Assembly: GCF_900187375.1 (NCBI RefSeq)
Contig: NZ_FYEW01000002.1
Location: 1,116,001 to 1,180,000, forward strand
Source: Hymenobacter gelipurpurascens
GTDB taxonomy: Bacteria; Bacteroidota; Bacteroidia; Cytophagales; Hymenobacteraceae
Direction: 5' to 3'
Length of the DNA stretch: 64,000 bases
Position 1 is the stretch's first letter; the number at the start of each line of letters is the position of its first letter. Below, in pieces: positions 25,260 through 34,499 of this stretch. Under the pieces are notes generated by a model. That model saw only the letters and a program-made list of their open reading frames with translations. It had not been told where the DNA came from and ran no database searches. Both the position numbers and the translations under genes were made by a program.

Positions 25260-26273
25260 GTGTCTTCTCTATCTCTCCGCCTCTTGCCGCTCCTGCTGAC
25301 TGGCCTAGGCCTGTTCTCCGTTGCCTCGACGCCCAAAACAGCGGAGCCGCGCACGCGCACGTTCAATTTCGAATACACGACTACGGTACCGGCCCAGGCA
25401 GCTGGCGTGAAGGAGGTGGACCTCTGGCTGCCCGTACCGCACGATGATAAGTCGCAGGACATCCGCGACCTTAAAATCACAGCACCAGTGGCCTACGAGG
25501 TCAAGACCAGCTCTTATGGCAACCGCGTACTGCACCTGCATGCCACGGGTACGGCCCTGCAGGGCTTTACCGTGAGCATGAAGCTGCAGGCCACCCGGCG
25601 TGAGCACCTCAACCCCACCCTCGCCGGCCAAACGGTAACCCGGAAAGAGCTAGCCCCCGCCGACCCAAACATGAACCGCTGGCTGGCGGCTGACAGCCTA
25701 GTCCCCCTCGATCCTAAAATCCGGCTCTGGGCGCAGGAAGTAGTAGCAAAGGCCCACGCCAAAACCGACCTGGAGAAAGCCAAAGCCATTTATGAGCATG
25801 TGGTAAGCACCGTGACCTACGACAAGACTGGCCAGGGTTGGGGCCGCGGCGACATTTACTACGCCTGCGACGCCCGCCGCGGCAACTGCACCGATTTTCA
25901 CGCCGTGTTCATTGGGTACTGCCGGGCAGTAGGTATCCCGGCCCGCTTCAGCATTGGCTTCCCACTGCCCCCTGAGCGTGGCTCCGCCGAGGTGAAAGGC
26001 TACCACTGCTGGGCCGAGTTCTACACCAAAGAAACCGGCTGGGTACCTGTTGATGCTTCTGAGGCAGCCAAGAACCCGGCCAAGCGTGCCTACTTCTTCG
26101 GAGCCCACGATGAAAACCGCCTGGAATTCACCCGGGGCCGCGACCTGCTACTGGCTCCGCGGCAGCATGGTGGGGCGCTCAACTACTTTATCTATCCCTA
26201 CGCCGAAGCTGATGGCCAGCCGGTGAGTGGCCTACAACAGCAGTTTCGGGTGCAGGATATAGCTAAGAAATAG
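25260..26273 (+). CDS. Secreted transglutaminase-like protease-fold protein
   Basis: 337 residues from a GTG start at 25260. An ATG at 25203 in the same frame lies inside the promoter and is unlikely to be in the mRNA; the GTG also leads straight into a good signal peptide. The catalytic triad of the transglutaminase core is clear: Cys in RRGNCTDFH, His in GYHCWAEFY and Asp in VPVDASEA. Proteins of this type are usually cysteine proteases or amidases acting outside the cytoplasm. Substrate unknown. Confidence 0.85.
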   Translation: MSSLSLRLLPLLLTGLGLFSVASTPKTAEPRTRTFNFEYTTTVPAQAAGVKEVDLWLPVPHDDKSQDIRDLKITAPVAYEVKTSSYGNRVLHLHATGTALQGFTVSMKLQATRREHLNPTLAGQTVTRKELAPADPNMNRWLAADSLVPLDPKIRLWAQEVVAKAHAKTDLEKAKAIYEHVVSTVTYDKTGQGWGRGDIYYACDARRGNCTDFHAVFIGYCRAVGIPARFSIGFPLPPERGSAEVKGYHCWAEFYTKETGWVPVDASEAAKNPAKRAYFFGAHDENRLEFTRGRDLLLAPRQHGGALNYFIYPYAEADGQPVSGLQQQFRVQDIAKK

Positions 26274-26295
26274 AGCATTCTACTGGTATACAGTA

Positions 26296-26341
26296 CAAAG
26301 GCAGAGGCCGAAGCAACATGTTGCTTCGGCCTCTGCCTTTG
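26296..26341. terminator. Bidirectional terminator hairpin
   Basis: A perfect 46-nt palindrome with arms CAAAGGCAGAGGCCGAAGCA and a tight TGTT centre region, between the convergent transglutaminase and protease genes. Confidence 0.85.
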
Positions 26342-26360
26342 TATGCGTCAAGCAATTTTC

Positions 26361-28043
26361 TTATTTCATCGACAACCCATTCATCAGGGTCGAGCTGCCA
26401 TCATTTACTACCCGCAGCGCCTGCTGCATCTCAGCATCTTCTTCGTTTAGCACCTGGAAGTATGCCGATTTGCCATAGGCGCTGCGGGCAATCAGGGCCT
26501 TCAGTTGGCCGCGAAGCAAGCCGGAGCACCGGCGTAGGCCAGTAGCATCAGCGGCAACCCCTTCCTGTGTTCCTTGCGCAACAAGCTGTTGAAGCTGAGC
26601 ATCGCTGATACGGAAGCCTTGGCTGAACTGCTCGAAGCGCAAAGCCTCCAACTCTGTTTTGTGGGCCTGCACATAATCGAGCGCGAATTTGCGCACCAGG
26701 TTATGGCTTTGCAAACGCGTGTAGTAGGCCGAAAAAGCCATGGTATCGCGCGGTACAAACACATCGGGCATGATACCGCCGCCGCCGTACACGGTGCGGC
26801 CGTGGGCCGTGCGGTAGCGCAACGAGTCGGCGAAGTGGATGCTATCGGCGTGGAAGAACTCGCCGTGTTGCTGACGGTTTTTCAGATCCTGCTCGTAGGC
26901 CTCTAGGCCACCTCTGTAGGATTTTTGAATGCTCCGGCCCGAGGGCGTATAGTAGCGCGCAATTGTCAGGCGCAGCTCCGAGCCATCGTTGAGGGTAATG
27001 GGCTGCTGCACCAAGCCCTTGCCGAATGTGCGACGGCCAATTACCAAAGCGCGGTCTTGGTCTTGCAGAGCGCCGGCCACCACTTCGGCAGCGGAGGCAC
27101 TGCCTTCGTCTACCAGTACTACCAGCGGGCCTTCCTCAAACTCGCCGGCTACGCGGGAGTACGTTTGGGTATCGTACTGGTCGCCTTTGCCATCGGTGTA
27201 CACAATCTTTTTGGTGCCCCCGATGAACTCATCGGCCATTTTGGTGGCGCGGTCGAGGTAGCCGCCGGGGTTGCCGCGCAGGTCCAGCACGAGGCGGGTA
27301 AGCCCCTGGCGGCGCAGGTCGCCGAGGGCGGCTTTGAACTCATCGTAAGTACCCGTGGCAAAACGACTTACTTTGATGTAGCCCGTCTGGTTATCGACCA
27401 TGTAGGCCACATCGACTGACGAGTTCGGGATGCGGTTGCGCGTCACCTGCACATTCATGGCGCGGCTCATCCCGCGCCGGATGATCTGAAGCAGAACCGT
27501 GCTGCCGCGGGTGCCGCGCAGCTTATTGAACATCTGCTCCGTGGTAGTGTGCATGCCAGATACCCGGGCGCCATTCACGGCCAGAATCTTGTCGCCGGGC
27601 TGTAGGCCAGCTTGCTCGGCGGGGCCACCGCTCAGCGGCGAAACCACCGTTACGGTATCGTGGAAGATGTTGAACTCCACTCCTACCCCATCAAAATCGC
27701 TCTGTAGAAAGGAGGAAGCCTGCTGCTGCTGCTTGGCCGGGATAAATACGGAGTGCGGATCAAGGCGCTCCAGCATCCGGCTGATGGCGTAATCCGACAG
27801 CTCTTCCGCATTCACGGAGTCCACGTAATCGCGGTCTACGTAGCTGAGTATCTCTTTGAACTTTAGATAGCCGCGGGCCGTGCCGTCGGGGTTCTGATCG
27901 GAAGGCTTAAACGGGTTAGATCCCAACAAAATCCCACAGCACAACGCTAGCGCCAACAGCAGCGGCAGACGCACCTGCCGCCGCGTATTCTGCGGGGCCG
28001 GCTCCGTCGCGGGTAGCGGCGAGTCCTTCGGCTCGGTGTTCAT
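26361..28043 (-). CDS. C-terminal processing peptidase (S41, CtpA/Prc type)
   Basis: 560 residues. A single N-terminal membrane segment (about 24-41) follows a Pro-rich cytoplasmic tail, so the protease faces the periplasm. A PDZ domain (about 105-190, VGVEFNIFHDTVTVVSPLSG) precedes the S41 catalytic domain, with the nucleophile Ser in VDEGSASAAEV and the general-base Lys in RRTFGKGLVQQ. It trims C-termini of exported proteins. An extra 130-residue C-terminal region follows. A TAGTTTTG box at 28105-28112 (minus) is a likely promoter. Confidence 0.92.
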   Translation of the reverse strand: MNTEPKDSPLPATEPAPQNTRRQVRLPLLLALALCCGILLGSNPFKPSDQNPDGTARGYLKFKEILSYVDRDYVDSVNAEELSDYAISRMLERLDPHSVFIPAKQQQQASSFLQSDFDGVGVEFNIFHDTVTVVSPLSGGPAEQAGLQPGDKILAVNGARVSGMHTTTEQMFNKLRGTRGSTVLLQIIRRGMSRAMNVQVTRNRIPNSSVDVAYMVDNQTGYIKVSRFATGTYDEFKAALGDLRRQGLTRLVLDLRGNPGGYLDRATKMADEFIGGTKKIVYTDGKGDQYDTQTYSRVAGEFEEGPLVVLVDEGSASAAEVVAGALQDQDRALVIGRRTFGKGLVQQPITLNDGSELRLTIARYYTPSGRSIQKSYRGGLEAYEQDLKNRQQHGEFFHADSIHFADSLRYRTAHGRTVYGGGGIMPDVFVPRDTMAFSAYYTRLQSHNLVRKFALDYVQAHKTELEALRFEQFSQGFRISDAQLQQLVAQGTQEGVAADATGLRRCSGLLRGQLKALIARSAYGKSAYFQVLNEEDAEMQQALRVVNDGSSTLMNGLSMK

Positions 28044-28462
28044 AAAGCGTTGAGAGAGTAAGAGTTTAGGCGATATACAGCGGAAATCAATACAGACAGG
28101 TCTTCAAAACTATTAAAACTTTTCTAAGAAAGCCATGGCCTACATAGGGGAATAGGCATTTTCGAATAACAGTGCAATTTTTTGTAAAATTAACCCAATA
28201 TACTTACCATTTTGGGGTGATAATCCAATTTCGAAACTACTTGACAGTTAAGAGTATACAAACGTAGTTTTATCATTTTATGAAGAATTAAAAAGTTCAG
28301 CGAATGAGAAGTTTAACCCGGCCAACGTACGCCACTGCCCCACTATCGGATTGCGATGTGGAAATAGAACTACCACCTTTGTCGGGGAGTGCCGTATCTT
28401 TGTACTACAGTGGGCCTAACTTCTTGGCTCGCCGGATTTTCGCTTTACACGTCTACTTTTTG
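28044..28462. other. AT-rich divergent promoter region
   Basis: Clearly AT-richer than its flanks. On the minus strand TAGTTTTG (28112 to 28105) could serve the protease. On the plus strand TTG (28241) and TAGTTTTA (28265-28272) are 21 bp apart, and a perfect TATCTTTG lies at 28395-28402, 61 bp before the yqgF start. An open frame that begins at 28304 runs through the last box, so I place the yqgF start at 28463. Confidence 0.6.
28395..28402 (+). promoter_or_regulatory. Promoter -7 box TATCTTTG for yqgF-def
   Basis: Exact match to TANNTTTG, 61 bp upstream of the yqgF ATG. It decides against the longer in-frame start at 28304. The best upstream TTTG (28378) is only 13 bp away, closer than usual. 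Confidence 0.55.
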
Positions 28463-28873
28463 ATGGGCCGAATTCTTGCCATCGACTACGGCAATAAGCG
28501 CGTGGGGCTGGCCGTAACCGACCCGCTCCAGCTCATTGCCACGCCCCTCGACACGGTGCACAGCCAGGATTTGGTGGCCTACCTGAAGGCCTACCACCTG
28601 CGCGAACCGCTTTCTGCTTTGGTGATTGGCATGCCCAAAAACCTTCAGAACGAAGCCACCGACTCGACCAGCGCTGTAGTGGGCGTAGTGCGGCGGCTAC
28701 GCAAGGAGTTTCCGGAGGTGCCGGTGCATGAGATAGACGAGCGGTTTACCTCCCGCATGGCCCATGCCGCTATGCTGGCCGGTGGCCTAAGCAAGAAAGA
28801 CCGCCGCGATAAAGCCACCGTAGACCGCGTAAGCGCCACCCTGATACTGCAATCTTTCCTCGAATCCCGATGA
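28463..28873 (+). CDS. yqgF: Putative pre-16S rRNA nuclease / Holliday junction resolvase-like YqgF
   Basis: 136 residues, the normal length. It begins MGRILAIDYGNKRVGLAVTD, the RNase-H-like motif with the first catalytic Asp, followed by GMPKNLQNEATDS, HEIDERFTS with the Glu, and DKATVDRVSA with the last Asp. The family processes the 5' end of 16S rRNA. It overlaps def by 4 bp (ATGA), indicating a two-gene operon. Confidence 0.94.
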   Translation: MGRILAIDYGNKRVGLAVTDPLQLIATPLDTVHSQDLVAYLKAYHLREPLSALVIGMPKNLQNEATDSTSAVVGVVRRLRKEFPEVPVHEIDERFTSRMAHAAMLAGGLSKKDRRDKATVDRVSATLILQSFLESR

Positions 28874-29469
28874 TTTACCCCATTGTTGCCTTTGGCGACC
28901 CGGTGTTGAAGGCGCCGGCCAAATCCTTGCCTGCCGATTTCTCTGCCTCCGAACTGAAGCAGCTGATCCAGGACATGTATGATACCATGTACCATGCCCA
29001 CGGCGTAGGCCTGGCAGCCCCGCAGGTTGGCAAAAGCATCCGCCTGTTTGTAGTTGACTCGGAGCCGATGCTGGATGAGGACGAGGATGGCAAACCGATT
29101 ATCCCGGAGCCAACTGCGGCCCCCGTGAAGCGGGCCTTCATCAACCCACAGATAGTAAATGAAACTGGTGAGGAGTGGGGCTTTGAAGAAGGCTGCCTGA
29201 GCATTCCGGGCATCCGCGAAACGGTGTACCGCAAGCCGGTAGTTACGCTGCGCTTTGAGGATGAAAACCGCCAGCAGCACGAAGAAACCTTCTCGGGCAT
29301 GACAGCCCGCGTGATTCAGCACGAGTATGACCACCTGGAAGGCGTACTCTTCACCGACTACGTTTCGGGTTTGAAGAAGCAGCTGCTGAAAGGCAAGCTA
29401 ACCCGCATCAGCAAAGGCGACGTGAGTGCCGACTACCGCATGCGGTTTGCGGGCCAGGGCCGGCGCTAG
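28870..29469 (+). CDS. def: Peptide deformylase
   Basis: 199 residues. All three metal motifs are present: GVGLAAPQVG, EEGCLSIPG (Cys ligand) and QHEYDHLEG (two His and the catalytic Glu). It removes the formyl group from new proteins. An acidic insert (MLDEDEDGKPIIPEP) between motifs 1 and 2 is a little longer than in E. coli. Its start overlaps the yqgF stop. Confidence 0.96.
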   Translation: MIYPIVAFGDPVLKAPAKSLPADFSASELKQLIQDMYDTMYHAHGVGLAAPQVGKSIRLFVVDSEPMLDEDEDGKPIIPEPTAAPVKRAFINPQIVNETGEEWGFEEGCLSIPGIRETVYRKPVVTLRFEDENRQQHEETFSGMTARVIQHEYDHLEGVLFTDYVSGLKKQLLKGKLTRISKGDVSADYRMRFAGQGRR

Positions 29470-29492
29470 GCCACATTCCTAGGCCACTACAC

Positions 29493-29540
29493 ACCAAAAG
29501 AAGCCGACCGCAGTAGCTACTGCGGTCGGCTTCTTTTGGT
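29493..29540. terminator. Bidirectional terminator hairpin
   Basis: A perfect 48-nt palindrome (24 bp each side; arms begin ACCAAAAGAAGCCGACCGCA) between convergent def and the DUF5694-like gene; A/T runs at both ends. Confidence 0.88.
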
Positions 29541-29601
29541 ATAGCACACCCTGTATGGTCACTTCAATACCGCACACCAGATAGATAAAAGGCAGAAATT
29601 G

Positions 29602-30705
29602 TTAGGGTAAGTCATTGAAGCCGACGGCCTTCACACCGGGCAATTGGTTGAGCATATCCCGCATGGTGTGGCCGTGTGAGGCCCCTACTGCTACCACCAC
29701 GCGCCGGGCTCCCTGGGCGCGGGCCTGCCGCACGATGTTGGCGCACATGCCCTCGTTGCGCAGCTTCCACTGTGCTTTCATGGCTTGTATCTGCTCGGTA
29801 GGAAAGCCGGGTGCCCCGTATAGCGCCTCGCCGCCGTAGAAGTTCACGGCTTCGTCGAGCGTATCGTAGCGTGGGGTGCTCATTGCCTGATAGGCCTGTA
29901 AGCTTGTCTCACTGTCTTTCCAGAAGTTGTTGTACGCGGTTGAGGAAGCAGCTATTTTCTGTACGGTAGCCGCTTCAGGCAGCGTTGGGTCGGCTTTTGC
30001 GCGGGCTTTCAGATTCTTTACTGCTTCGCTGGCATGTTGCCAGGCCTGGCCCCAGGACTCATTATACCGCTGGCAGTCCATAGAGTAGATGCGGGGTTGC
30101 TGCAGCTCGTAGACCAGAGGGAAGAATATCGTCTGATACTCGCTGGTGGGGCGCACCAGCTTTTTGCGGCGCAACGAATCGGAGCCGCCGAAAACCTGGT
30201 TGTAGTAGGCCAGTTCCTGCTTGCCAAACCGGGGCTTCATGTGCTCGTCGAGCACGTACAGCTGGTATTCCGAATTGGCCCGATCGTAGCTGAGTATATG
30301 ACTAAGCGCCAGATTCATGCGCGTTTTGTGGTAGTATGGAAAGTCCATCAGGGACTTATCGGCCTTGGCAACGGCCCGGGCAGTTAGGGGCTTGGCCTTG
30401 GGGTTGCGCTGCTGCACGTAGCGATAGCGCGGCAGAAATAGGGCACGCGGATACGCATCATCGGGCATCTGCTGCATTTCGGTGGCCGACACGTTTTCGC
30501 TGAACACCATCTCGGGTTTGTAGGCCTTGAGCTTCTCAATGATGGGGCGGTACTCTTCGGCCGGGCTCATATTGACGTGCGACGAAGCCACTATCAGCAC
30601 CTCCAGTGGCTGCTGAGCCACGGCAACCGAAGCCGTGCCCAGCAGAAGGGCCAGCAGCCACAGCGGCCGCAAAAAATTTAACGGGAGAGAGAAGCGTAGT
30701 TTCAT
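29602..30705 (-). CDS. Exported DUF5694-like (TraB/GumN-related) protein
   Basis: 367 residues with a signal peptide (WLLALLLGTASVAVAQ). EVLIVASSHVNMS near the N-terminus and VVAVGASHGHTMRDML near the C-terminus look like the paired Gly/His motifs of the TraB/DUF5694 group, proposed to be metal-dependent peptidases or hydrolases. The ATG at 30705 begins the signal peptide; an upstream in-frame ATG extends into the divergent promoter region. Function unproven. It is divergent from the LytS-type kinase gene. Confidence 0.75.
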   Translation of the reverse strand: MKLRFSLPLNFLRPLWLLALLLGTASVAVAQQPLEVLIVASSHVNMSPAEEYRPIIEKLKAYKPEMVFSENVSATEMQQMPDDAYPRALFLPRYRYVQQRNPKAKPLTARAVAKADKSLMDFPYYHKTRMNLALSHILSYDRANSEYQLYVLDEHMKPRFGKQELAYYNQVFGGSDSLRRKKLVRPTSEYQTIFFPLVYELQQPRIYSMDCQRYNESWGQAWQHASEAVKNLKARAKADPTLPEAATVQKIAASSTAYNNFWKDSETSLQAYQAMSTPRYDTLDEAVNFYGGEALYGAPGFPTEQIQAMKAQWKLRNEGMCANIVRQARAQGARRVVVAVGASHGHTMRDMLNQLPGVKAVGFNDLP

Positions 30706-30917
30706 GGCGGAGCTGGTTGCTGGAGGGAGTGCTGCAAATGTGTAGGCCACTCTGCCCGCCCGAAAATTTATTATACCAACCTTCGGGAATGTGATGTGAA
30801 CCCCGCGCAACGCCTTCTAGGCCAGTCGGACCGGTAAAGCGGGTGTTTGTCCGGGCAGCGCAGGCGTTGCCATAAAATGCGGTGCAATACCGGCAGCTTC
30901 CCGCTAGCTTCGGGCCC

Positions 30918-32006
30918 ATGAATCGGCAAACATTGCGCTATCATCTGCTGGGCTGGGGCCTGCTAGTGGCCTACGACTTCGTGGGCATCTACGGCCAGCA
31001 CCTCTCCAACCTTCGGCAGATGCTCCTGCTGCAGTTCACCTTCCGGCTGAGCATGATGAGCATATTCTACTACTGCTTCCTGCTGCTGTTCCCGCGGTAT
31101 CTGCGCAAAAACCGGGTGCCGCACCTGCTGCTAGGCCTAGTACTGGCGCCGGTGGTATTCGCGGCTACCCGCTACGCGCTGGAGCAAGGGCTGCTGCCGC
31201 TGCTGTTTGGCTTCAGCAACTACACGGGCGAGGTGAATTTACTGCACTACCTGCGCGACAACGTAGAGCGGGGACTCCCCATGATGATGGTAGCCGCCAC
31301 GGCCTGGGGCGTGCAGGATGCTTTTATGCAGGAAAGGCGGCGCGAAACCCACCAGCTACTCCAGGAAAAAACCCAGGCCGAGCTGGCCTTCCTCAAAACC
31401 CAGATCAACCCGCATTTCCTTTATAACACGCTCAACTACATCTATTCCGAAGCTTATCTCGTGTCGGAGCCGCTGGCGGAGGCGGTGTTGCGCCTCTCCG
31501 ATTTGATGCGCTACATGCTCCACGACAGCCCCGATGGCAAGGTGGAAGTACGGCAGGAAGTGGCCTACCTGGAAAACTACCTGGCGCTGCACCGGATGCG
31601 GTTCGAGGACAAGTTCTTCGTGGAGTTTACGCAGCAGGGCGCCCCACAGGAACAGCGCGTGGCAGCCCTGATGCTGGTTCCGTTCGTGGAGAATGCGCTC
31701 AAACACGGCATTATTCATCAGGCGGAGAAGCCCGTGGAAATCCGGCTAACCTTCCCCACGCCCCAGCACTTGCTATTTGAGGTGCACAACCACATCAGCC
31801 ACCACCAGAAAGACCATACCACTGGCATCGGCCTGGCCAACCTACGGCGTCGCCTCGATTTGCTGTACCCCGAACAATATGAACTGGCCATTGAGAATGA
31901 TGGCTCGGTGCACCACACCCGGCTGCTGCTTCCCTTAGACGGGCCTAGGCCACTACCACCGGCCACGCCGCCGGGTCGGGCAGTTTTAGCCGAAAGCGCC
32001 GCCTAG
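30918..32006 (+). CDS. LytS/YehU-type sensor histidine kinase
   Basis: 362 residues. Four hydrophobic segments span about residues 8-135, followed by a short coiled coil and the His_kinase domain with phospho-acceptor His166 in QINPHFLYNTLNYIYSEA. The ATPase part has VPFVENALKHGI (N box) and GIGLANLRRRLDLLY (G box). It pairs with the LytTR regulator 75 bp downstream. The sensed signal is unknown; no extracellular domain is present. Confidence 0.92.
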   Translation: MNRQTLRYHLLGWGLLVAYDFVGIYGQHLSNLRQMLLLQFTFRLSMMSIFYYCFLLLFPRYLRKNRVPHLLLGLVLAPVVFAATRYALEQGLLPLLFGFSNYTGEVNLLHYLRDNVERGLPMMMVAATAWGVQDAFMQERRRETHQLLQEKTQAELAFLKTQINPHFLYNTLNYIYSEAYLVSEPLAEAVLRLSDLMRYMLHDSPDGKVEVRQEVAYLENYLALHRMRFEDKFFVEFTQQGAPQEQRVAALMLVPFVENALKHGIIHQAEKPVEIRLTFPTPQHLLFEVHNHISHHQKDHTTGIGLANLRRRLDLLYPEQYELAIENDGSVHHTRLLLPLDGPRPLPPATPPGRAVLAESAA

Positions 32007-32081
32007 CCTCATGGGGGAAGTATGCGGCAGATTGTGCAGCTTTACTTGTAGCCCCTCCCCTCTTTATCTGGTTAGTATTCT

Positions 32082-32792
32082 ATGCTGCGCTGTATTGCTG
32101 TTGATGATGAGGCCTACGCCAGCCGGCTCTTGGCGGCCTACGTGCAGAAGATACCTGGCCTAGAAATGGTGGCCACTACTACCAACCCCATTGAGGCGCT
32201 GCAATGGGTGCAGGAAGGCCGCGCCGATCTGGTGTTTCTCGACATTCAGATGCCGGAACTGACGGGTTTACAGTTCCTGAAAATCTGCGGCAACCGCTGC
32301 AAGGTCATCCTCACTACGGCCTACCCCGAGTATGCGCTGGAAGGCTTTGAGCATGATGTAGTAGACTACCTGCTCAAGCCTATTGCCTTCGACCGGTTCT
32401 TGCGGGCCGTGCAGAAAGCGCAGGCGTTGGTACCAGCCGCACCGGAGCCTATTACCACGACGCCCACCACACCTGGCAACGGCTACCTATTCGTGAAGGG
32501 CGAAAGCAAAAACAAGTTCCTGCGGGTGAATTACGCCGATATTCTGTATGCCGAGGCCCTGGGAAACTACCTCGCCATTCATGTGCCGGGCCAGCGCCTC
32601 GTGACTTATCAGCCCCTGAAAGAGCTAGCTGAGCTGCTGCCGCAGCCGCCGTTTTTGCGGGTGCACAAGTCGTTTCTGGTATCACTGGATAAAATCACGA
32701 TGATTGACGGCAATACCATTTACGTACAGGACAAGGCCATTCCGGTGGGCGAAACGTACCGGGAAAGTCTGTTCCGGCTGGTGCGCGACTAA
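32082..32792 (+). CDS. LytTR-family response regulator
   Basis: 236 residues. The receiver domain has acidic VDDE near the start, phospho-acceptor Asp54 in LVFLDIQMPELTG, Thr in LTTAYPEYALEG and Lys in LLKPIAFDRF. The C-terminal LytTR DNA-binding domain starts near residue 140 (YLFVKGESKNKFLRV) and ends in FLRVHKSFLVSLDKI. It is the partner of the kinase just upstream. Targets unknown. Confidence 0.93.
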   Translation: MLRCIAVDDEAYASRLLAAYVQKIPGLEMVATTTNPIEALQWVQEGRADLVFLDIQMPELTGLQFLKICGNRCKVILTTAYPEYALEGFEHDVVDYLLKPIAFDRFLRAVQKAQALVPAAPEPITTTPTTPGNGYLFVKGESKNKFLRVNYADILYAEALGNYLAIHVPGQRLVTYQPLKELAELLPQPPFLRVHKSFLVSLDKITMIDGNTIYVQDKAIPVGETYRESLFRLVRD

Positions 32793-32845
32793 GCCTTGGC
32801 TGGTACCTCCTATACTAGTAGTTATCAGACGCTTATTATCTACTT

Positions 32846-33814
32846 ATGAATCGTATCGGCGCTATAGCTTTCCTGTTTCTACTATTGCCCAGCCGCTCCC
32901 AGGCTTGGGGCTTTTTCAGCCACCGGCTCATCAACCGGCTGGCCGTGTACACGCTGCCGCGCGAGATGATCGGGTTCTACAAGGCCAACATCGACTACCT
33001 CACCGACAACGCCACTCGCCCCGACTCGCGCCGCACCGTAGTGCCCGGCGAGGCCCCGCGCCACTTCCTGGATGTAGACGTGTACGGCGACTCGGCCGTG
33101 TACAAGCTGCCCCGCTCCTACGCCGATGCCGTGGCCCAACTCGGCGAAGATTCGTTGCTACGGCACGGCATAGTGCCCTGGCAAGTGGCCCGCATGAAAG
33201 GCCAGCTCACGGAGGCCTTCAGGACCCACGAAACCGACCGGATTCTGCACATCTCCGCCGACCTAGGCCACTACATTGCCGATGCCTGCGTGCCCCTGCA
33301 TGCCACCCACAACTACAACGGCCAGCTTACGGGCCAGCGCGGCATCCATGCCCTCTGGGAAAGCCGCCTGCCGGAGCTGCTGAGCAGCAGCTATGATTTC
33401 TTTACGGGGCCCGCGCCCTACCTGGATAGGCCTACGGATGTTATCTGGGCTGCTGTAGGCCGGTCGGCGGCGGCTACTGATTCGGTGCTACGCTTTGAGC
33501 GGGAACTGACGCTGAAGTTTCCGGAGGACCGCAAGTATGGCTTTGAGCAGCGCGGCAACCAGACCGTGCGCGCCTACTCCCGTGACTTCGCCCGCGAGTA
33601 TCATCAGCGCCTCAATGGGCAGGTTGAGCGCCAGATGCGGCTGGCGCTACGCCTCGTGGGTGCCTTCTGGTACACCGCCTGGGTTGATGCCGGCCAGCCC
33701 GACCTGGATAAGCTGCCGCGCCAAGTATCGGCGGCGGAGCAGCTTCGTTTGGCGCGGGAGGCCGCACAGGCTCCGCAAACTTCGCCGGCCGCCGTACCCG
33801 GGCACGAGGACTAG
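32846..33814 (+). CDS. Secreted zinc-dependent S1/P1 nuclease or phospholipase C-like protein
   Basis: 322 residues with a signal peptide that ends before WGFFSHRLINRLAVY. The N-terminal Trp and the following His are the zinc ligands of the S1/P1 nuclease-phospholipase C superfamily. DLGHYIADACVPLHATHNYNG gives further His/Asp ligands. Family members cut single-stranded nucleic acids or phospholipids outside the cell. The C-terminus is Ala/Pro-rich and disordered. It may belong to the regulon of the upstream two-component genes, but that is only inferred from position. Confidence 0.8.
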   Translation: MNRIGAIAFLFLLLPSRSQAWGFFSHRLINRLAVYTLPREMIGFYKANIDYLTDNATRPDSRRTVVPGEAPRHFLDVDVYGDSAVYKLPRSYADAVAQLGEDSLLRHGIVPWQVARMKGQLTEAFRTHETDRILHISADLGHYIADACVPLHATHNYNGQLTGQRGIHALWESRLPELLSSSYDFFTGPAPYLDRPTDVIWAAVGRSAAATDSVLRFERELTLKFPEDRKYGFEQRGNQTVRAYSRDFAREYHQRLNGQVERQMRLALRLVGAFWYTAWVDAGQPDLDKLPRQVSAAEQLRLAREAAQAPQTSPAAVPGHED

Positions 33815-33858
33815 AAAGCGCGGTGGCCTGAAAACCTAACTGCCCGAAATAGGTAGAT

Positions 33859-33898
33859 AAGTGGCCTAGTCGCTACCCCGGTCGCCGCTAGGCCACTT
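33859..33898. terminator. Hairpin made from two GGCCTAG halves
   Basis: AAGTGGCCTAG (33859-33869) pairs with CTAGGCCACTT (33888-33898), loop 18 nt. It follows the nuclease gene and may act as terminator. It shows the iterated motif forming a structure. Confidence 0.5.
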
Positions 33899-33926
33899 CC
33901 TGGTCTTCTCCTTACCCTGTACTTTC

Positions 33927-34298
33927 ATGAAAAGCCTCTATACAGTAGCCCTGCTCACCATTTCCAACTTGTTCATGACGTTTGCCTGGTACGGGCATCT
34001 GCAGTTCAAGAAAATCAGCTGGCTGCATGGCCTAGGCCTGGTCGGCGTGATTCTGGTTAGCTGGGGCTTGGCCTTTTTTGAGTACGTGTTTCAGGTGCCG
34101 GCCAACCGTATTGGGTTCGAGGAAAACGGTGGCCCCTTCAACCTGTTTCAGCTCAAAGTCATTCAGGAGGTAGTGTCGCTTACGGTGTTTACCTTTTGCG
34201 CCGTGTACGTGTTCAAAACTGATAAACTAGCCTGGAACCATGTGGTGGGCTTTGCGCTGCTGGTGGCGGCGGTGTACGTCATTTTCCGGAAGTGGTGA
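33927..34298 (+). CDS. DUF486 family membrane protein
   Basis: 123 residues with four membrane segments (about 3-20, 33-52, 77-95 and 104-121). NRIGFEENGGPFNLFQLKVIQE in the middle loop is the DUF486 signature. The family resembles small multidrug-resistance/DMT transporters, but its substrate is unknown. A hairpin with T-run (34458-34477) follows. Confidence 0.9.
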   Translation: MKSLYTVALLTISNLFMTFAWYGHLQFKKISWLHGLGLVGVILVSWGLAFFEYVFQVPANRIGFEENGGPFNLFQLKVIQEVVSLTVFTFCAVYVFKTDKLAWNHVVGFALLVAAVYVIFRKW

Positions 34299-34457
34299 GG
34301 TAGCAGTAGGCTGGCTATCCTTATAAAACCTGCTGCGGCGCCTTCAGCCTAATGTTGAGCTTGCCACAAAAACTAGCCTGAACAGCACCCGCAGAAAAAC
34401 AGGTGAAGTTTAGGGCAAAAGGGGCAACTCCATACCCTGGTATGCGTACGGAAACGC

Positions 34458-34477
34458 GCCCCGCTATCGGGGCTTTT
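34458..34477 (+). terminator. Intrinsic terminator GCCCCG-CTAT-CGGGGC-TTTT
   Basis: A 6-bp GC stem, tetraloop and T-run, 23 bp before the patatin start. It could end the DUF486 transcript or act as an attenuator for the patatin gene. Confidence 0.7.
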
Positions 34478-34499
34478 CATGTTTCGAGTTTCTGCTTAT

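Noticed and set aside
28304..28462. Longer yqgF start at 28304
   Set aside because: It passes through the TATCTTTG box and adds 53 residues absent from the family.
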